The notes: generated by a model from the letters alone, not told the origin. DNA of 64,000 nucleotides from Alphaproteobacteria bacterium (GCA_026400755.1 JAPLOM010000025.1:1-64000); one strand, 5' to 3'. Positions 16,979 to 27,271 are shown, counted from the first letter of the stretch. Numbers and translations are program-made.

Positions 16979-17338
16979 TTACATGCTTACTGCGACCTTG
17001 AAGCCGCCATAAATCATACGCTTGCCGTCGAAGGGAATGTTCTTCTTGTCCATCATTGCCGCCAGACGCGGATCCTTCATGACCTTCTTCAGAACCGCAT
17101 CCCGGTGCGTGCGCGACTTGTAGACGATCCAGGAGAAGATCACCGTCTCGCCCGGCTTCTGCTTCACGCTGCGTGGAAAGGACGTCCACTTGCCCATGCT
17201 GACGTCGTCGGCGACGGTTTCATGAAACTCAAGCGCGCCGTGGTCCTTCCAGACCTTTCCCGACTTCTTCGCCATCGCGAGATAGGTTTTGAGTTTCTTC
17301 TTGGAGACGGGAACGATGAAGCCGTCAACGTAGGCCAT
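16979..17338 (-). CDS. DUF1428 family protein
   Basis: MAYVDGFIVPVSKKKLKTYLAMAKKSGKVWKDHGALEF pattern. Confidence 0.85.
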   Translation of the reverse strand: MAYVDGFIVPVSKKKLKTYLAMAKKSGKVWKDHGALEFHETVADDVSMGKWTSFPRSVKQKPGETVIFSWIVYKSRTHRDAVLKKVMKDPRLAAMMDKKNIPFDGKRMIYGGFKVAVSM

Positions 17339-17376
17339 TTTGTTTCCTCCTGAATGTTGCGGTTATGCAGGTCTCT

Positions 17377-17400
17377 ATAGTTAACTTGATAGTTAAGTAT
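17377..17400. promoter_or_regulatory. putative operator upstream of DUF1428 gene
   Basis: ATAG-TTAACT-TGAT-AGTTAA-GTAT inverted repeat. Confidence 0.5.
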
Positions 17401-17528
17401 TAAGGCGGCAATCTATTGGGGTCAACACCGCCCGCCTAGTTAGGGTTCCCCTAGAGAAAAACATTCACGCACGCTGTGACTATCCGGTGACGGTTCCGAT
17501 CCTCGTGCGGTTCTGCTATCTCCAAGGG

Positions 17529-19223
17529 ATGAGCCGCCCCCCGCGCCGTGCCTGGAGAATCCGACCACTTGGCGGTTTGCTCCTCGCCCTCCTGGCCCTT
17601 GTCCTTCCGTCCGAAAGTCACGCGCAAGCGACGCCGCGCGAGCAACTCACCGTCGGCATCACGCAGTTCCCGTCGACCTTCAATCCGATGATCGACGCCA
17701 TGGTGGCCAAGTCCTACATCCTGGGTATGGCGCGCCGGCCCATGATGGCCTTCGACAAGGATTGGAAGCTCGTCTGCATGATGTGCACCGAGATTCCGAC
17801 CTTCGAGAACGGCCGCGCCAAGTTGGAGACGCTGCCGGACGGCAAGAAAGGCGTCGCACTGCGCGTGACAATCGACCCCGCCGCGCGCTGGGGCGACGGC
17901 AAGCCGATCACCGCCGCGGACGTGATCTTCACCTGGGAGGTCGGCAAGAACCCGATGTCGGGGATCAGCAGCGCCGAAGGGTTCCGCCGCATCCTCAAAA
18001 TCGACACCATCGACGAAAAGACCTTCGTCATACATGTCGACCGGGTCACCTTCGATTACAACCACATGACAGGCTTCGACATCCTGCCCGCGCATCTGGA
18101 ACGCGCGGCCTTTGCCGATCCGGCGCAGTACAAGAACAAGACGCTCTACGACACCGACACGACCAATCCCGGCCTCTATGCAGGCCCCTACCGCATCACC
18201 GAAGTGGTGCGCGGCTCGCACGTCGTGCTCGACGAGAATCCGAATTGGTGGGGCAAGAAGCCCGGCTTCAAGCGCATCGTGGTGCGCGTGATCGAGAACA
18301 CCGCGGCGCTGGAGACCAACATCCTTTCCGGCGGCATCGACTACATCGCGGGCGAGCTCGGATTGAGCTTGGATCAGGCTCTGGCCTTCGAGAAGCGGCA
18401 GGGCAAGAAATTCAACATCGTCTACAAGCCCGGCCTGATCTACGAGCATATAGACCTTAACCTCGACAACCCCGTCCTCGCGGACAAGCGCGTGCGCCAC
18501 GCGTTGCTCTATGCGCTGGACCGCCAGGCCATCGACAAGAAGCTGTTCGACGGCAAGCAGGCCGTGGCCAACTCCTTCGTCAATCCGCTGGATTGGATGT
18601 ACGACAAGGACGACAAGACCTACCCCTACGATCCCGCGCGCGCGGCCGCACTTTTGGATGATGCCGGCTGGCGCAAGGGCGCGGGCGGGATGCGCAGCAA
18701 GAACGGCGCAGCACTGCAGTTCGAGATCAATTCGACCGCCGGCAACCGCTCACGCGAGCTGGTCGAGCAGGTGCTGCAGAGCCAATGGCGCGCGGCAGGC
18801 ATCGACGTGAAGATCAGGAACGAGCCGGCCCGCGTCCTGTTCGGCGACACGCTGCGGATGCGTCGCTTCCCCGCCATGGCCATGTTCGCCTGGGTCAGTT
18901 CGCCCGAGAACGTGCCGCGCGCGACCTTGCGCTCGGACGAGATTCCATCGGCGGCAAACAATTACGCCGGCCAGAACTACATGGGCTTCAAGAATGCCGA
19001 GGCAGACAAGCTGATCGACTCGATCGAGGTCGAACTCGACAAGGAGGCGCGGCGCGCCCTCTGGTACAAGCTACAGGCCGTCTACGCTGAAGAGCTGCCT
19101 GTCCTGCCGCTCTATGTCCGCTCGGACGCGTTCATCATGCCGCTGTGGCTTAAGGGCGTGGAACCTACGGGTCATCAATACCCCTCGACGCTGTGGGTCG
19201 AGAACTGGCGCGCGGCCAACTGA
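17529..19223 (+). CDS. ABC transporter substrate-binding protein, family 5 (peptide/nickel type)
   Basis: signal peptide, SBP_bac_5 pattern (DPAARWGDGKPITAADVIFTWE; DKRVRHALLYALDRQAID). Confidence 0.9.
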   Translation: MSRPPRRAWRIRPLGGLLLALLALVLPSESHAQATPREQLTVGITQFPSTFNPMIDAMVAKSYILGMARRPMMAFDKDWKLVCMMCTEIPTFENGRAKLETLPDGKKGVALRVTIDPAARWGDGKPITAADVIFTWEVGKNPMSGISSAEGFRRILKIDTIDEKTFVIHVDRVTFDYNHMTGFDILPAHLERAAFADPAQYKNKTLYDTDTTNPGLYAGPYRITEVVRGSHVVLDENPNWWGKKPGFKRIVVRVIENTAALETNILSGGIDYIAGELGLSLDQALAFEKRQGKKFNIVYKPGLIYEHIDLNLDNPVLADKRVRHALLYALDRQAIDKKLFDGKQAVANSFVNPLDWMYDKDDKTYPYDPARAAALLDDAGWRKGAGGMRSKNGAALQFEINSTAGNRSRELVEQVLQSQWRAAGIDVKIRNEPARVLFGDTLRMRRFPAMAMFAWVSSPENVPRATLRSDEIPSAANNYAGQNYMGFKNAEADKLIDSIEVELDKEARRALWYKLQAVYAEELPVLPLYVRSDAFIMPLWLKGVEPTGHQYPSTLWVENWRAAN

Positions 19224-19227
19224 CGCC

Positions 19228-20193
19228 ATGGGGCGCTACCTCGCCGGACGGTTGATCCAGACGGCGTTGGTCATGCTGGCCATGTCGCTGGCTGTCTATC
19301 TCTTGATCGGCCTGATGCCTGGCGACCCCATCGACCTGATGGTCTCGGGCGATCCGCGCATCACGGCGGCGGACTCTGAGCGCCTGCGCGCGCTGCACGG
19401 TCTCGACCGCCCCCTGTGGGAACGCTATCTGTCCTGGCTTGGCCCCGCGCTCGGCGGCGATCTGGGCTACTCGCGCCTCCATGCCCAGCCGGTCCTTTCC
19501 GTCCTGATGCCCTATCTCGGCAACACGGCGCTTCTGATGGGACTCAGCTTCGTCCTTGCCGTCGTGCTGGCGTTGCCGCTCGGCATCTGGGCCGCGCGAC
19601 GCGAAGGCGAACCGGTCGATCACGCGATCAACCTGTTCTGCTTCGCGGGCATCTCCGTGCCGCCCTTCTGGCTGGCGCTGCTGTTGATGATGCTGTTCGC
19701 GGTCGCCTTGGGCTGGCTTCCCGCGGGCGGGGTCGAGACGGTGGGCGGCGGCGGATTCTGGGACCGGGCGGTGCATCTGGTTCTGCCCGTCGCGACGCTA
19801 ACCTTGGCCAGTGTCGCGGGCTATGCCCGCTTCATGCGTGCGTCCACCATCGAGGTGCTGCGCCGCGACTTCGTGCGCACGGCGCGCGCCAAGGGCGCAT
19901 CGGAATCCCGCGTCGTCCTGCACCACGTCCTGCGCAACGCGCTTCTGCCCGTCATCACGTTGGTCGCGCTCAACTTCGGGGCCTTGTTCTCCGGCGCGCT
20001 CATCACCGAGACGATGTTTTCGTACCCCGGCATGGGCAAGATGATCTACGACGCGATCATGGCCAACGATTACAACCTGGCGCTGGCGGGGCTCTTGCTG
20101 GCCACGCTGCTGACGCTGCTGGCCAATCTGGCAGCCGACTTAGGTTACGCGGCGCTCGACCCGCGCGTCAGCCTGGAACGGGCGGCCGCCTGA
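19228..20193 (+). CDS. ABC transporter permease (DppB-like)
   Basis: LMPGDPID, RTARAKGASESRVVLHHVLRNALLPVIT, LALNFG...LSGALITETMFSYPGMG. Confidence 0.93.
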   Translation: MGRYLAGRLIQTALVMLAMSLAVYLLIGLMPGDPIDLMVSGDPRITAADSERLRALHGLDRPLWERYLSWLGPALGGDLGYSRLHAQPVLSVLMPYLGNTALLMGLSFVLAVVLALPLGIWAARREGEPVDHAINLFCFAGISVPPFWLALLLMMLFAVALGWLPAGGVETVGGGGFWDRAVHLVLPVATLTLASVAGYARFMRASTIEVLRRDFVRTARAKGASESRVVLHHVLRNALLPVITLVALNFGALFSGALITETMFSYPGMGKMIYDAIMANDYNLALAGLLLATLLTLLANLAADLGYAALDPRVSLERAAA

Positions 20194-20194
20194 C

Positions 20195-21139
20195 ATGATG
20201 CACGCGCTGACCGCGCCGCTGCTGCGCCACTCCGCCCACACACGCGGCTGGCATCGCTTCCTGGAGCACCGTCCGGCCGCGATCAGCGCGGTGGTGCTGG
20301 CCGTGCTGGTTCTCCTGGCCGCGTGCCAGCCCCTGATCGTCGCGGCCATGGGACATGATCCCGATGCGGTCGATCTCTTGGCCCGTTTCGAGCCGCCATC
20401 CTGGGGCCATTTGCTGGGCACGGACGAGTTGGGGCGCGACGTGTTTCTACGACTGCTCGCGGGCGGACGCGTCTCCCTCTTCGTCGGCGTGATCGCCGCG
20501 CTGATCGGCACCTTCGTCGGCACGCTGGTCGGTATCTGCGCGGGCTACTACGGCGGCCGGATCGATTCGATCCTGATGCGGACGACCGACGCGGTCATCG
20601 CCCTGCCTTTACTGCCGGTGCTGATCGTGGTCGCCGCGATCGACCCGGCGAAATTGGGTATCCCTGAAGCCTGGCGCGGCGGGGATGGCGCGGACCTCAC
20701 CCGCATCGTCGTCATCATCGCGCTGTTCGGCTGGACCACCGTGGCGCGCCTGGTGCGCGGCGCGGCGCTGGCCCTTCGCGAGCAAGAGTTTGTGCGCGCG
20801 GCCACGGCGCTGGGCGCGACACCCTTGCGGATCATGCGCGTCCATCTTCTGCCCAACATGGCTTCGCCCATCATCGTGGCCACCACGTTGTCAGTCGGGC
20901 ACGTCATCCTGTTCGAATCGGTTTTGAGCTTTCTCGGCCTCGGCATCCAGCCGCCGCGCGCGAGCTGGGGCAACATGCTGACCGGCGCACAGGAGCTGAT
21001 CTGGTCGGCGCCCATGCTGGTCGTCTATCCGGGCATGCTGATTTTTGTTACCGTGATGGCCTTCAATTTCCTCGGCGACGGACTGCAACACGCGCTCGAT
21101 CCGCGCGCGACCCGACGCGGAGAACGGAGAACCGCATGA
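20195..21139 (+). CDS. ABC transporter permease (DppC-like)
   Basis: HLLGTDELGRDVFLRLLAGGRVSLFVG, FVRAATALGATPLRIMRVHLLPN. Confidence 0.93.
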   Translation: MMHALTAPLLRHSAHTRGWHRFLEHRPAAISAVVLAVLVLLAACQPLIVAAMGHDPDAVDLLARFEPPSWGHLLGTDELGRDVFLRLLAGGRVSLFVGVIAALIGTFVGTLVGICAGYYGGRIDSILMRTTDAVIALPLLPVLIVVAAIDPAKLGIPEAWRGGDGADLTRIVVIIALFGWTTVARLVRGAALALREQEFVRAATALGATPLRIMRVHLLPNMASPIIVATTLSVGHVILFESVLSFLGLGIQPPRASWGNMLTGAQELIWSAPMLVVYPGMLIFVTVMAFNFLGDGLQHALDPRATRRGERRTA

Positions 21140-21924
21140 CGATCCCCCGCGAACCCTTCCTGACCCGCAAGACCTGGCCCGACGGCCAGGCCACCGTGGG
21201 CATCCTTCTGCTCGACACGAAATTCCCGCGCGTCTTCGGCGACGGCGGCCAGCCGCTGACGTGGCCCTTCCCCGTGCTGCTGAAGAAGGTCGAGGGCGCC
21301 ACGCCCTTTCGCGTCGTGGACCAACAAGCCGACGGGCTGCTCGATCCCTTCGTGAAGGCGGGCAAGGAGTTGGTCGCCAAGGGCGCCAACGGCATCACCA
21401 CCACCTGCGGCTTCCTGGCCATCTATCAGCGCGAGTTGGCCGAACGGATCGGCGTGCCGGTCGCCGCGTCCAGCGTCATTCAGGTGCCCCTGGTCCAAAA
21501 GCTTCTGCCCGCGAACAAGCGCGTGGCCATCATCACCGCCGATGCGCGCAACTTCACGCCGCGCCATATGGAAGGCGCGGGCGTGCCGGTCGACACGCCC
21601 GTGATTGGCACCGAGAACGGCGAGATCCTGACCCGGGTCTTCACCGACAAGGCAACCGAATACGACTTCGCGCGCTGCGAGGCCGACCTGGTGTCCGCCG
21701 GAAAGCAGATGCTGGAGAAGCATCCGGACGTGGGCGCCTTCGTGCTGGAATGCACCAACATGCCGCCCTTCGCCCCGGCCCTGGCCAAGGCGTTCGGCCT
21801 GCCCGTCTACGACATCTTCACGCTGATCTCGTGGTTTCAGATGGGCCTGCGCCCGACGCCGTTCCCGCGCCAGGAGCATGTCCGCGCGGCCGATTGGCAG
21901 CCCAAGATCAACGCCGCCGAGTAG
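21136..21924 (+). CDS. aspartate/glutamate racemase family protein
   Basis: GITTTCGFLAIYQ and FVLECTNMPPFAPAL catalytic Cys motifs; overlaps permease stop. Confidence 0.8.
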   Translation: MTIPREPFLTRKTWPDGQATVGILLLDTKFPRVFGDGGQPLTWPFPVLLKKVEGATPFRVVDQQADGLLDPFVKAGKELVAKGANGITTTCGFLAIYQRELAERIGVPVAASSVIQVPLVQKLLPANKRVAIITADARNFTPRHMEGAGVPVDTPVIGTENGEILTRVFTDKATEYDFARCEADLVSAGKQMLEKHPDVGAFVLECTNMPPFAPALAKAFGLPVYDIFTLISWFQMGLRPTPFPRQEHVRAADWQPKINAAE

Positions 21925-21930
21925 CGCCCG

Positions 21931-23088
21931 TCAGACCACGAACAGCTTTCGCTCCAAGGTGTGAAGCGATTCGCAGCCCGTTGCGGTCACGCGGATCGCG
22001 GCCGAGATGCCCACCGCCGCCTTACCCGGAATCTGCAGGAACGGGATCAGGTGGAAGCACATGTTCTCGCGGAACAGGCGCGTGTCGCCCGGCTTGATGT
22101 CCAGAATGTGCCCTTCACCCCAGCCGGGCGTGCAGGCCGTACCGATGCTGTAACCGACGCGGGTGTATTGCGTCGCACCGAACCGGTTGCGCGCGATCAC
22201 CTTGCGCCCTGCCGCGTCGGCATCGCCCGTGGGCACGCCAGGTTTGATCGCGGCTTCCGCCGCCGCCATGGCCTCCAACACCAGCTTTTCCGCGTCGCGC
22301 AGGTCGGCGCTGGGCTCGCCGACCGAGATCGTGCGCATCATCGGCGCGTTATAGCGGTGCACCGTGCCGCCGATCTCGAAGAAGACGCAGTCGCCCTGCT
22401 CGATGCGCCGGTCGCGCCACGTCGCATGGCTGACGAAGGAGCGCGGGCCGGAAACGACGAAGGGCTGCATCGAGCAGTAGTGGCCGCCCGCATGCAGCAT
22501 GCCGCGATAGACCTCGGCCGCGACCTCGTTCTCGGTCGCGCCCGCCTTGACCGCGGAGACGCCCGCGCGGACGCCGCCTTCGCTCGCTCGCGCCGCGCGG
22601 CGGATCATCTCGATCTCGGGCTCCGACTTCACCACGCGGCCTTCCTCGACGATGTGCGAGCAATCGACGAAGGTCGCGTTCGGGCAGCGGGGGAACAGCT
22701 GGTCCTGCTCGCTGGCGCGGAAGAAATAGCTGGAGCGTTCGTAGCCGATCTTTTTGTTCGCCAGGCCGAACTCGCGCAACGCGCCGGCCAGAATCTCCAT
22801 CGGCTCCTGATTGTCCTGGAACGGACGGCTGACCTCGATCCAGGTGTCGGATTCGACCACCGTGTCCTCGGCCGCCCGGGTGCTCATGAACGGCTCGCCC
22901 GCAGCGGGCACCACGAGGCCAGCAAAATACCAGAGGCCTTGCGTCTCGTAGCCGGTCAGGTAGTGGAGATTTTCGGGCGTGGTGACCAACATGGCATCGA
23001 CGCCACGCTTGGCCATACGCTCGCGCAGCTCCTTGAGGCGGCGCTCGTACTCGCCCATGGAAAACGCCAAATCCGTCCGCCGCCGCAT
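21931..23088 (-). CDS. M24 family metallopeptidase (Xaa-Pro peptidase-like)
   Basis: creatinase N domain plus M24 fold: RAARASEGGVRAG, SHATWRDRRIEQGDCVFFEIGG. Confidence 0.85.
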   Translation of the reverse strand: MRRRTDLAFSMGEYERRLKELRERMAKRGVDAMLVTTPENLHYLTGYETQGLWYFAGLVVPAAGEPFMSTRAAEDTVVESDTWIEVSRPFQDNQEPMEILAGALREFGLANKKIGYERSSYFFRASEQDQLFPRCPNATFVDCSHIVEEGRVVKSEPEIEMIRRAARASEGGVRAGVSAVKAGATENEVAAEVYRGMLHAGGHYCSMQPFVVSGPRSFVSHATWRDRRIEQGDCVFFEIGGTVHRYNAPMMRTISVGEPSADLRDAEKLVLEAMAAAEAAIKPGVPTGDADAAGRKVIARNRFGATQYTRVGYSIGTACTPGWGEGHILDIKPGDTRLFRENMCFHLIPFLQIPGKAAVGISAAIRVTATGCESLHTLERKLFVV

Positions 23089-23121
23089 GGGCGTTCTCCC
23101 CGTCGCCAGATCAGAAAGTGG

Positions 23122-24294
23122 TCAGCCCGCCTTGGTCAGGATCGTCTCGGCCAGCCGCGCCCAGTAGCTGGCGCCCACCGGCAGTGCCTCGTCGTTGAAG
23201 TCGTAATGGGGGCTGTGCAAACGGCAGTTGTTGGTGTCCGGGCCGTTGCCCATCCAGATATAGGCGCCGGGCCGGGCCTGGAGCAGGAAGGCGAAATCCT
23301 CAGACCCCATGCTGGGCGTGGGATCGAGCACCACGTTCTTCTCGCCGACCACCTGGCCCGCAACGCGCGCGGCCGTGGCGGCCTCCTTCTCCGTGTTGAT
23401 GGTGGAGGGATAGCGCCGCTCGTAACGCCAGCTCATGGTCGCGCCCATGGCCGCGCAGATGCCCTCGGCGATGCGCTTCATGTTCTCCTCGATGCGGTCC
23501 TGCACCTCGGGCTTGAACGAACGCGTCGTACCGCGCAGCGTCACTTGCTCAGGGATCACGTTCCAGGTGTCGCCGCCGTGGATCTGCGTCACGCTGATGA
23601 CCGCGGAGTCGAGCGGGTGGGTGTTGCGGCTGACGATGGTCTGGAAGGCCGTCACAATCTGCGCGCCCACGACCACCGGGTCGATGCCCTGGTGCGGCAT
23701 GGCGCCGTGGGCGCCCTTGCCGGTGACGACGATCTCGAAGATGTCGTAGGCCGCCATCTGCGGGCCGGGGCGGATGCCGAACGAGCCCACCGGCATACCG
23801 GGCCAGTTGTGCAGGCCATAGACCGATTCGACCGGGAATTTCTCGAACAGCCCCTGCTCCACCATCACCCGGCCGCCGCCCTCGTTCTCCTCGGCGGGCT
23901 GGAAGATGAAATGGACGGTGCCATCGAAGTTCTTGGTCTCGGCCAGATATTTCGCGGCGCCCAGCAACATGACCGTGTGGCCGTCGTGGCCGCAGGCATG
24001 CATGCGTCCTTCGTTCTTCGATTTGTGAGCGAAGCCGTTCTGCTCGTGGATATGCAGCGCATCCATGTCGGCGCGCAAACCGACGGCGCGGGCTCCGGCC
24101 CGTCCCTTCAGCGTGCCGACAACGCCCGTGCCGGCCAGGCCCCTGTGCACCTCGATGCCGAACTCAGCCAGCTTCTTGGCCACGAATTCGGAAGTCCGCT
24201 CCTCCTCGAAGGCCGTCTCCGGGTGGGTGTGGATATCGCGCCGCCATTCGGTCATCTCGCCATGGAACTCGGCGATGCGGTTGATGATGGCCAT
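23122..24294 (-). CDS. M20 family amidohydrolase (hippurate hydrolase-like)
   Basis: HTHPETAFEEERTS, MHACGHDGHT, FIFQPAEENEGGG motifs; ATG at 24294. Confidence 0.92.
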   Translation of the reverse strand: MAIINRIAEFHGEMTEWRRDIHTHPETAFEEERTSEFVAKKLAEFGIEVHRGLAGTGVVGTLKGRAGARAVGLRADMDALHIHEQNGFAHKSKNEGRMHACGHDGHTVMLLGAAKYLAETKNFDGTVHFIFQPAEENEGGGRVMVEQGLFEKFPVESVYGLHNWPGMPVGSFGIRPGPQMAAYDIFEIVVTGKGAHGAMPHQGIDPVVVGAQIVTAFQTIVSRNTHPLDSAVISVTQIHGGDTWNVIPEQVTLRGTTRSFKPEVQDRIEENMKRIAEGICAAMGATMSWRYERRYPSTINTEKEAATAARVAGQVVGEKNVVLDPTPSMGSEDFAFLLQARPGAYIWMGNGPDTNNCRLHSPHYDFNDEALPVGASYWARLAETILTKAG

Positions 24295-24438
24295 GTCCGG
24301 AACTCCTCGCCCCAAGGGCAATGCGGGTTTCGGCCGGAAGCTTAGCAGCGCCGCCGGGTCGCGCGTCAAGGCGCGCACGCGTTGGACTTTTGGCAGGCGA
24401 TTGGGGAAACTCCGCGCGCAACGCCAGGAAGCCAGTTC

Positions 24439-25766
24439 GTGACCAAGATTTATCCCGTCGTCCTGTCGGGCGGCGCCGGCACAAGACTCTGGCCGATGTC
24501 CCGGGCGCAGTACCCGAAGCAACTCCTGCCCCTGGTCTCGTCCCAAAGCCTGATCGTCGAAACGGTGCGCCGCGTCATGGCGTCCGACCGTTTCGCGCCG
24601 CCCACGATCGTCTGCAACGAGGCGCACCGGTTCGTGATCGCCGAGCAGCTGCGCGCCGAGGGCGTGGCGCCGCGCGCGATCCTGCTGGAGCCCGCCGCGC
24701 GCAACACAGCGCCCGCCATCGCCGCCGCGGCCTATCAGATCGTCGATCCGAACGCCCTGCTGCTGGTCCTGCCGTCCGACCATGTGGTGCGCGACCACGC
24801 GGCGTTCATGACCGCCGTCGATGCCGCCGCCCGCGCCGCCGAGGCCGGCGCCCTGGTCACCTTCGGCGTGACGCCGGACCGGCCCGAGACGGGCTACGGC
24901 TATATCCGGCGCGGCCGGCCCTTCGACCACGCGCCTGGCGCCTTCCGCTTGCGCGGCTTCGTCGAGAAACCCAACACGCGACGCGCCAAGCGCTATTTAT
25001 CCTCCGGCGACTACTACTGGAACGCCGGCATGTTCCTGTTCAAGGCCGGCGCCTATCTGGACGAGCTGCGCCGCCTGCGCCCAGAGATGGCCGAGGCCTG
25101 CCACCGCGCGGTCGAGCGCGGGCGCATGGATTTGGACTTCTTCCGCCTGGACGCCGAGGCTTTCACCGCCGCACCGTCCGATTCGATCGACTACGCCGTC
25201 ATGGAGCACACCGCGCGCGCGGCCATGGTGCCGCTGGATGCGGGCTGGAGCGACGTCGGCGCCTGGTCGGCCTTGTGGGAGATGGGCGAAAAGGACGGCC
25301 AGGGCAACGTCGTGCTGGGTCCGGCCACCCTGGATGCCGCGCATGGCAGCTATATCCGCAGCGAAGGCCCGGTGATCGCCGCCGTCGGGGTCGAGAATCT
25401 GGTCATCGTGGCGACCGAAGACGCCGTTCTGGTGGCCAGCAAGGATCAGGCGCAGAACATCAAGGGCGCCGTCGAGGCCCTGCGCCGCCAGGGCCGCACC
25501 GAGGCCGATTCCAGCCCGGTGGTCTACCGGCCCTGGGGCAGCTACCGGACCATCGACACGGGCGCGGGCTTCCTGGTCAAGCGCCTGACCGTGAAGCCGC
25601 GCGCCAGCCTGTCGCTCCAGCGCCACGCCCACCGCGCCGAGCATTGGGCGTCCACCGGCTGGCCAATCCGGGCGACCAACCCTTGCATCTGATCGAGGTG
25701 CAGTCTGGGGCGCTTCTGTCCGAGGACGATATCGAGCGACTTGAGGACCGATACGGCCGTTCCTGA
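24439..25766 (+). pseudogene. manC: mannose-1-phosphate guanylyltransferase/mannose-6-phosphate isomerase with internal deletion and frameshift in the cupin domain
   Basis: N-terminal LSGGAGTRLWPMSRAQYPKQ intact; RAEHW at ~25644 jumps to VHRLANPGDQPLHLIEVQSG...EDRYGR in another frame, missing the intervening cupin residues. Confidence 0.8.
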
Positions 25767-25882
25767 CGCCGGATTTGACCCCGCCTGGGCCGGGATTCGC
25801 TTGAGGCGGACCGGGTTAAGTTGGTAGATTACGGCCGATTTTTCCGAACGACGCCCTCTTACGTTCGAGCCAGGAGTATCCC

Positions 25883-27265
25883 ATGGCCATCGCCCCCAAT
25901 TCGCCCGCCGCGCGCGACATCGCGTACCAGCTTCACCCCTACACGAACCTGGAAGCGCACCAGAAGACGGGCTCGCTGATCATCCGCGAGGGCAAGGGCA
26001 TCTACGTCTACGACGACACGGGCAAGCAGTACATCGAGGGCTTGGCCGGGCTGTGGAGCATGTCGCTAGGCTGGGACCAGGAGCGCCTGGTTACCGCCGC
26101 CACCAACGCCATGCGCAAGCTGCCGTTCTACCACCAGTTCGGCGCCAAGGCGCACGAGCCGGGCATCGATCTGGCCGAGAAGCTGATCGAGATGGCGCCG
26201 GTGAAGATGTCGAAGGCCTTCTTCGCCAACTCGGGCTCCGAAGCCAACGACACCGCGATCAAGATGATCTGGTACTACAACGCCGTGCGCGGAAAGCCTG
26301 AGCGCAAGAAGATCATTGCGCGTCTGCGCGGCTATCATGGCGTGACGTTGGCGGCCGCCAGCCTCACCGGCCTGCCGCACCTTCACAAATATTTCGGCCT
26401 GCCGATCGCCGAGGTGAAGCACACGAGCTGTCCCTACTACTATCGAAACGCGCAGCCGGGCGAGACGGAGGAAGAGTTCTCCACGCGCATGGCCGCGGAT
26501 TTGGAGAAAATGATTCTCGACGAGGGGCCGGACACGGTCGCGGCCTTTTTCGCCGAACCGATCATGGGCGCCGGCGGTGTCATCCTGCCGCCCAAGACTT
26601 ATTTCGAGAAGATCCAGGCGGTCCTGAAGAAGTACGACATCCTATTCGTGGTCGACGAGGTGATCTGTGGCTTTTACCGCACGGGCAACGCCTGGGGTTC
26701 GCAGACCTACGGCCTGAAGCCGGACATCCTGACCTGCGCCAAGGCACTGTCGTCGAGCTATCTGCCCATCTCCGGCGTGATGATCACCGAGCAGATCTTC
26801 AACGTCTTGGCCAAGGGCAGCGCGGAGGTCGGCAACTGGGGCCACGGCTATACCTACAGCGGCCATCCGGTCGCGGCCGCCGTCGCGCTTGAGACGCTGA
26901 AGATGTACGAGGATCTCGACATCGGAAACCACGTCAAGCGCCTGGCGCCGGTCCTGCAGAACGGCATCCGCAAGTTCGCCGACCATCCGCTGGTGGGCGA
27001 CGTGCGCGGCATTGGCCTGATCGGCGCGATCGAGCTGGTCAAGAACAAGAAGACCAAGGAGGCCTTCGATCCGAAGTCCTTCGTCGGCGTCTATCTGACC
27101 AACCGCGCGCAGGAGCATGGCCTGATCGTCCGCGCCATGGGCGACCATATCGGCTTCTGCCCGCCGCTCATCATCAAGAGCGACGAGATCGAGGAACTGC
27201 TGAAGCGCTTCGGCAAGGCGCTGGACGAAACCTACGTGATGGCCAAGGACAAAGGCCTGGTCTAA
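25883..27265 (+). CDS. class III (omega) aminotransferase
   Basis: GLWSMSLGW, FFANSGSEANDTAIKM, FVVDEVICGFYRTG, TCAKALSSSYLPISGV. Confidence 0.92.
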   Translation: MAIAPNSPAARDIAYQLHPYTNLEAHQKTGSLIIREGKGIYVYDDTGKQYIEGLAGLWSMSLGWDQERLVTAATNAMRKLPFYHQFGAKAHEPGIDLAEKLIEMAPVKMSKAFFANSGSEANDTAIKMIWYYNAVRGKPERKKIIARLRGYHGVTLAAASLTGLPHLHKYFGLPIAEVKHTSCPYYYRNAQPGETEEEFSTRMAADLEKMILDEGPDTVAAFFAEPIMGAGGVILPPKTYFEKIQAVLKKYDILFVVDEVICGFYRTGNAWGSQTYGLKPDILTCAKALSSSYLPISGVMITEQIFNVLAKGSAEVGNWGHGYTYSGHPVAAAVALETLKMYEDLDIGNHVKRLAPVLQNGIRKFADHPLVGDVRGIGLIGAIELVKNKKTKEAFDPKSFVGVYLTNRAQEHGLIVRAMGDHIGFCPPLIIKSDEIEELLKRFGKALDETYVMAKDKGLV

Positions 27266-27271
27266 ACGAAC

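Noticed and set aside
21961-24345. 794-aa plus-strand ORF opposite the M24/M20 hydrolase genes
   Set aside because: Antisense shadow ORF of high-GC coding sequence; His/Arg/Gly/Ala-rich low-complexity translation with no family motif, while the minus-strand genes have clear conserved domains.
23122-24930. 602-aa version of the M20 hydrolase extended over manC
   Set aside because: N-terminal ~210 residues are antisense to manC; conserved domain begins at MAIINRIAEFHG (start 24294).
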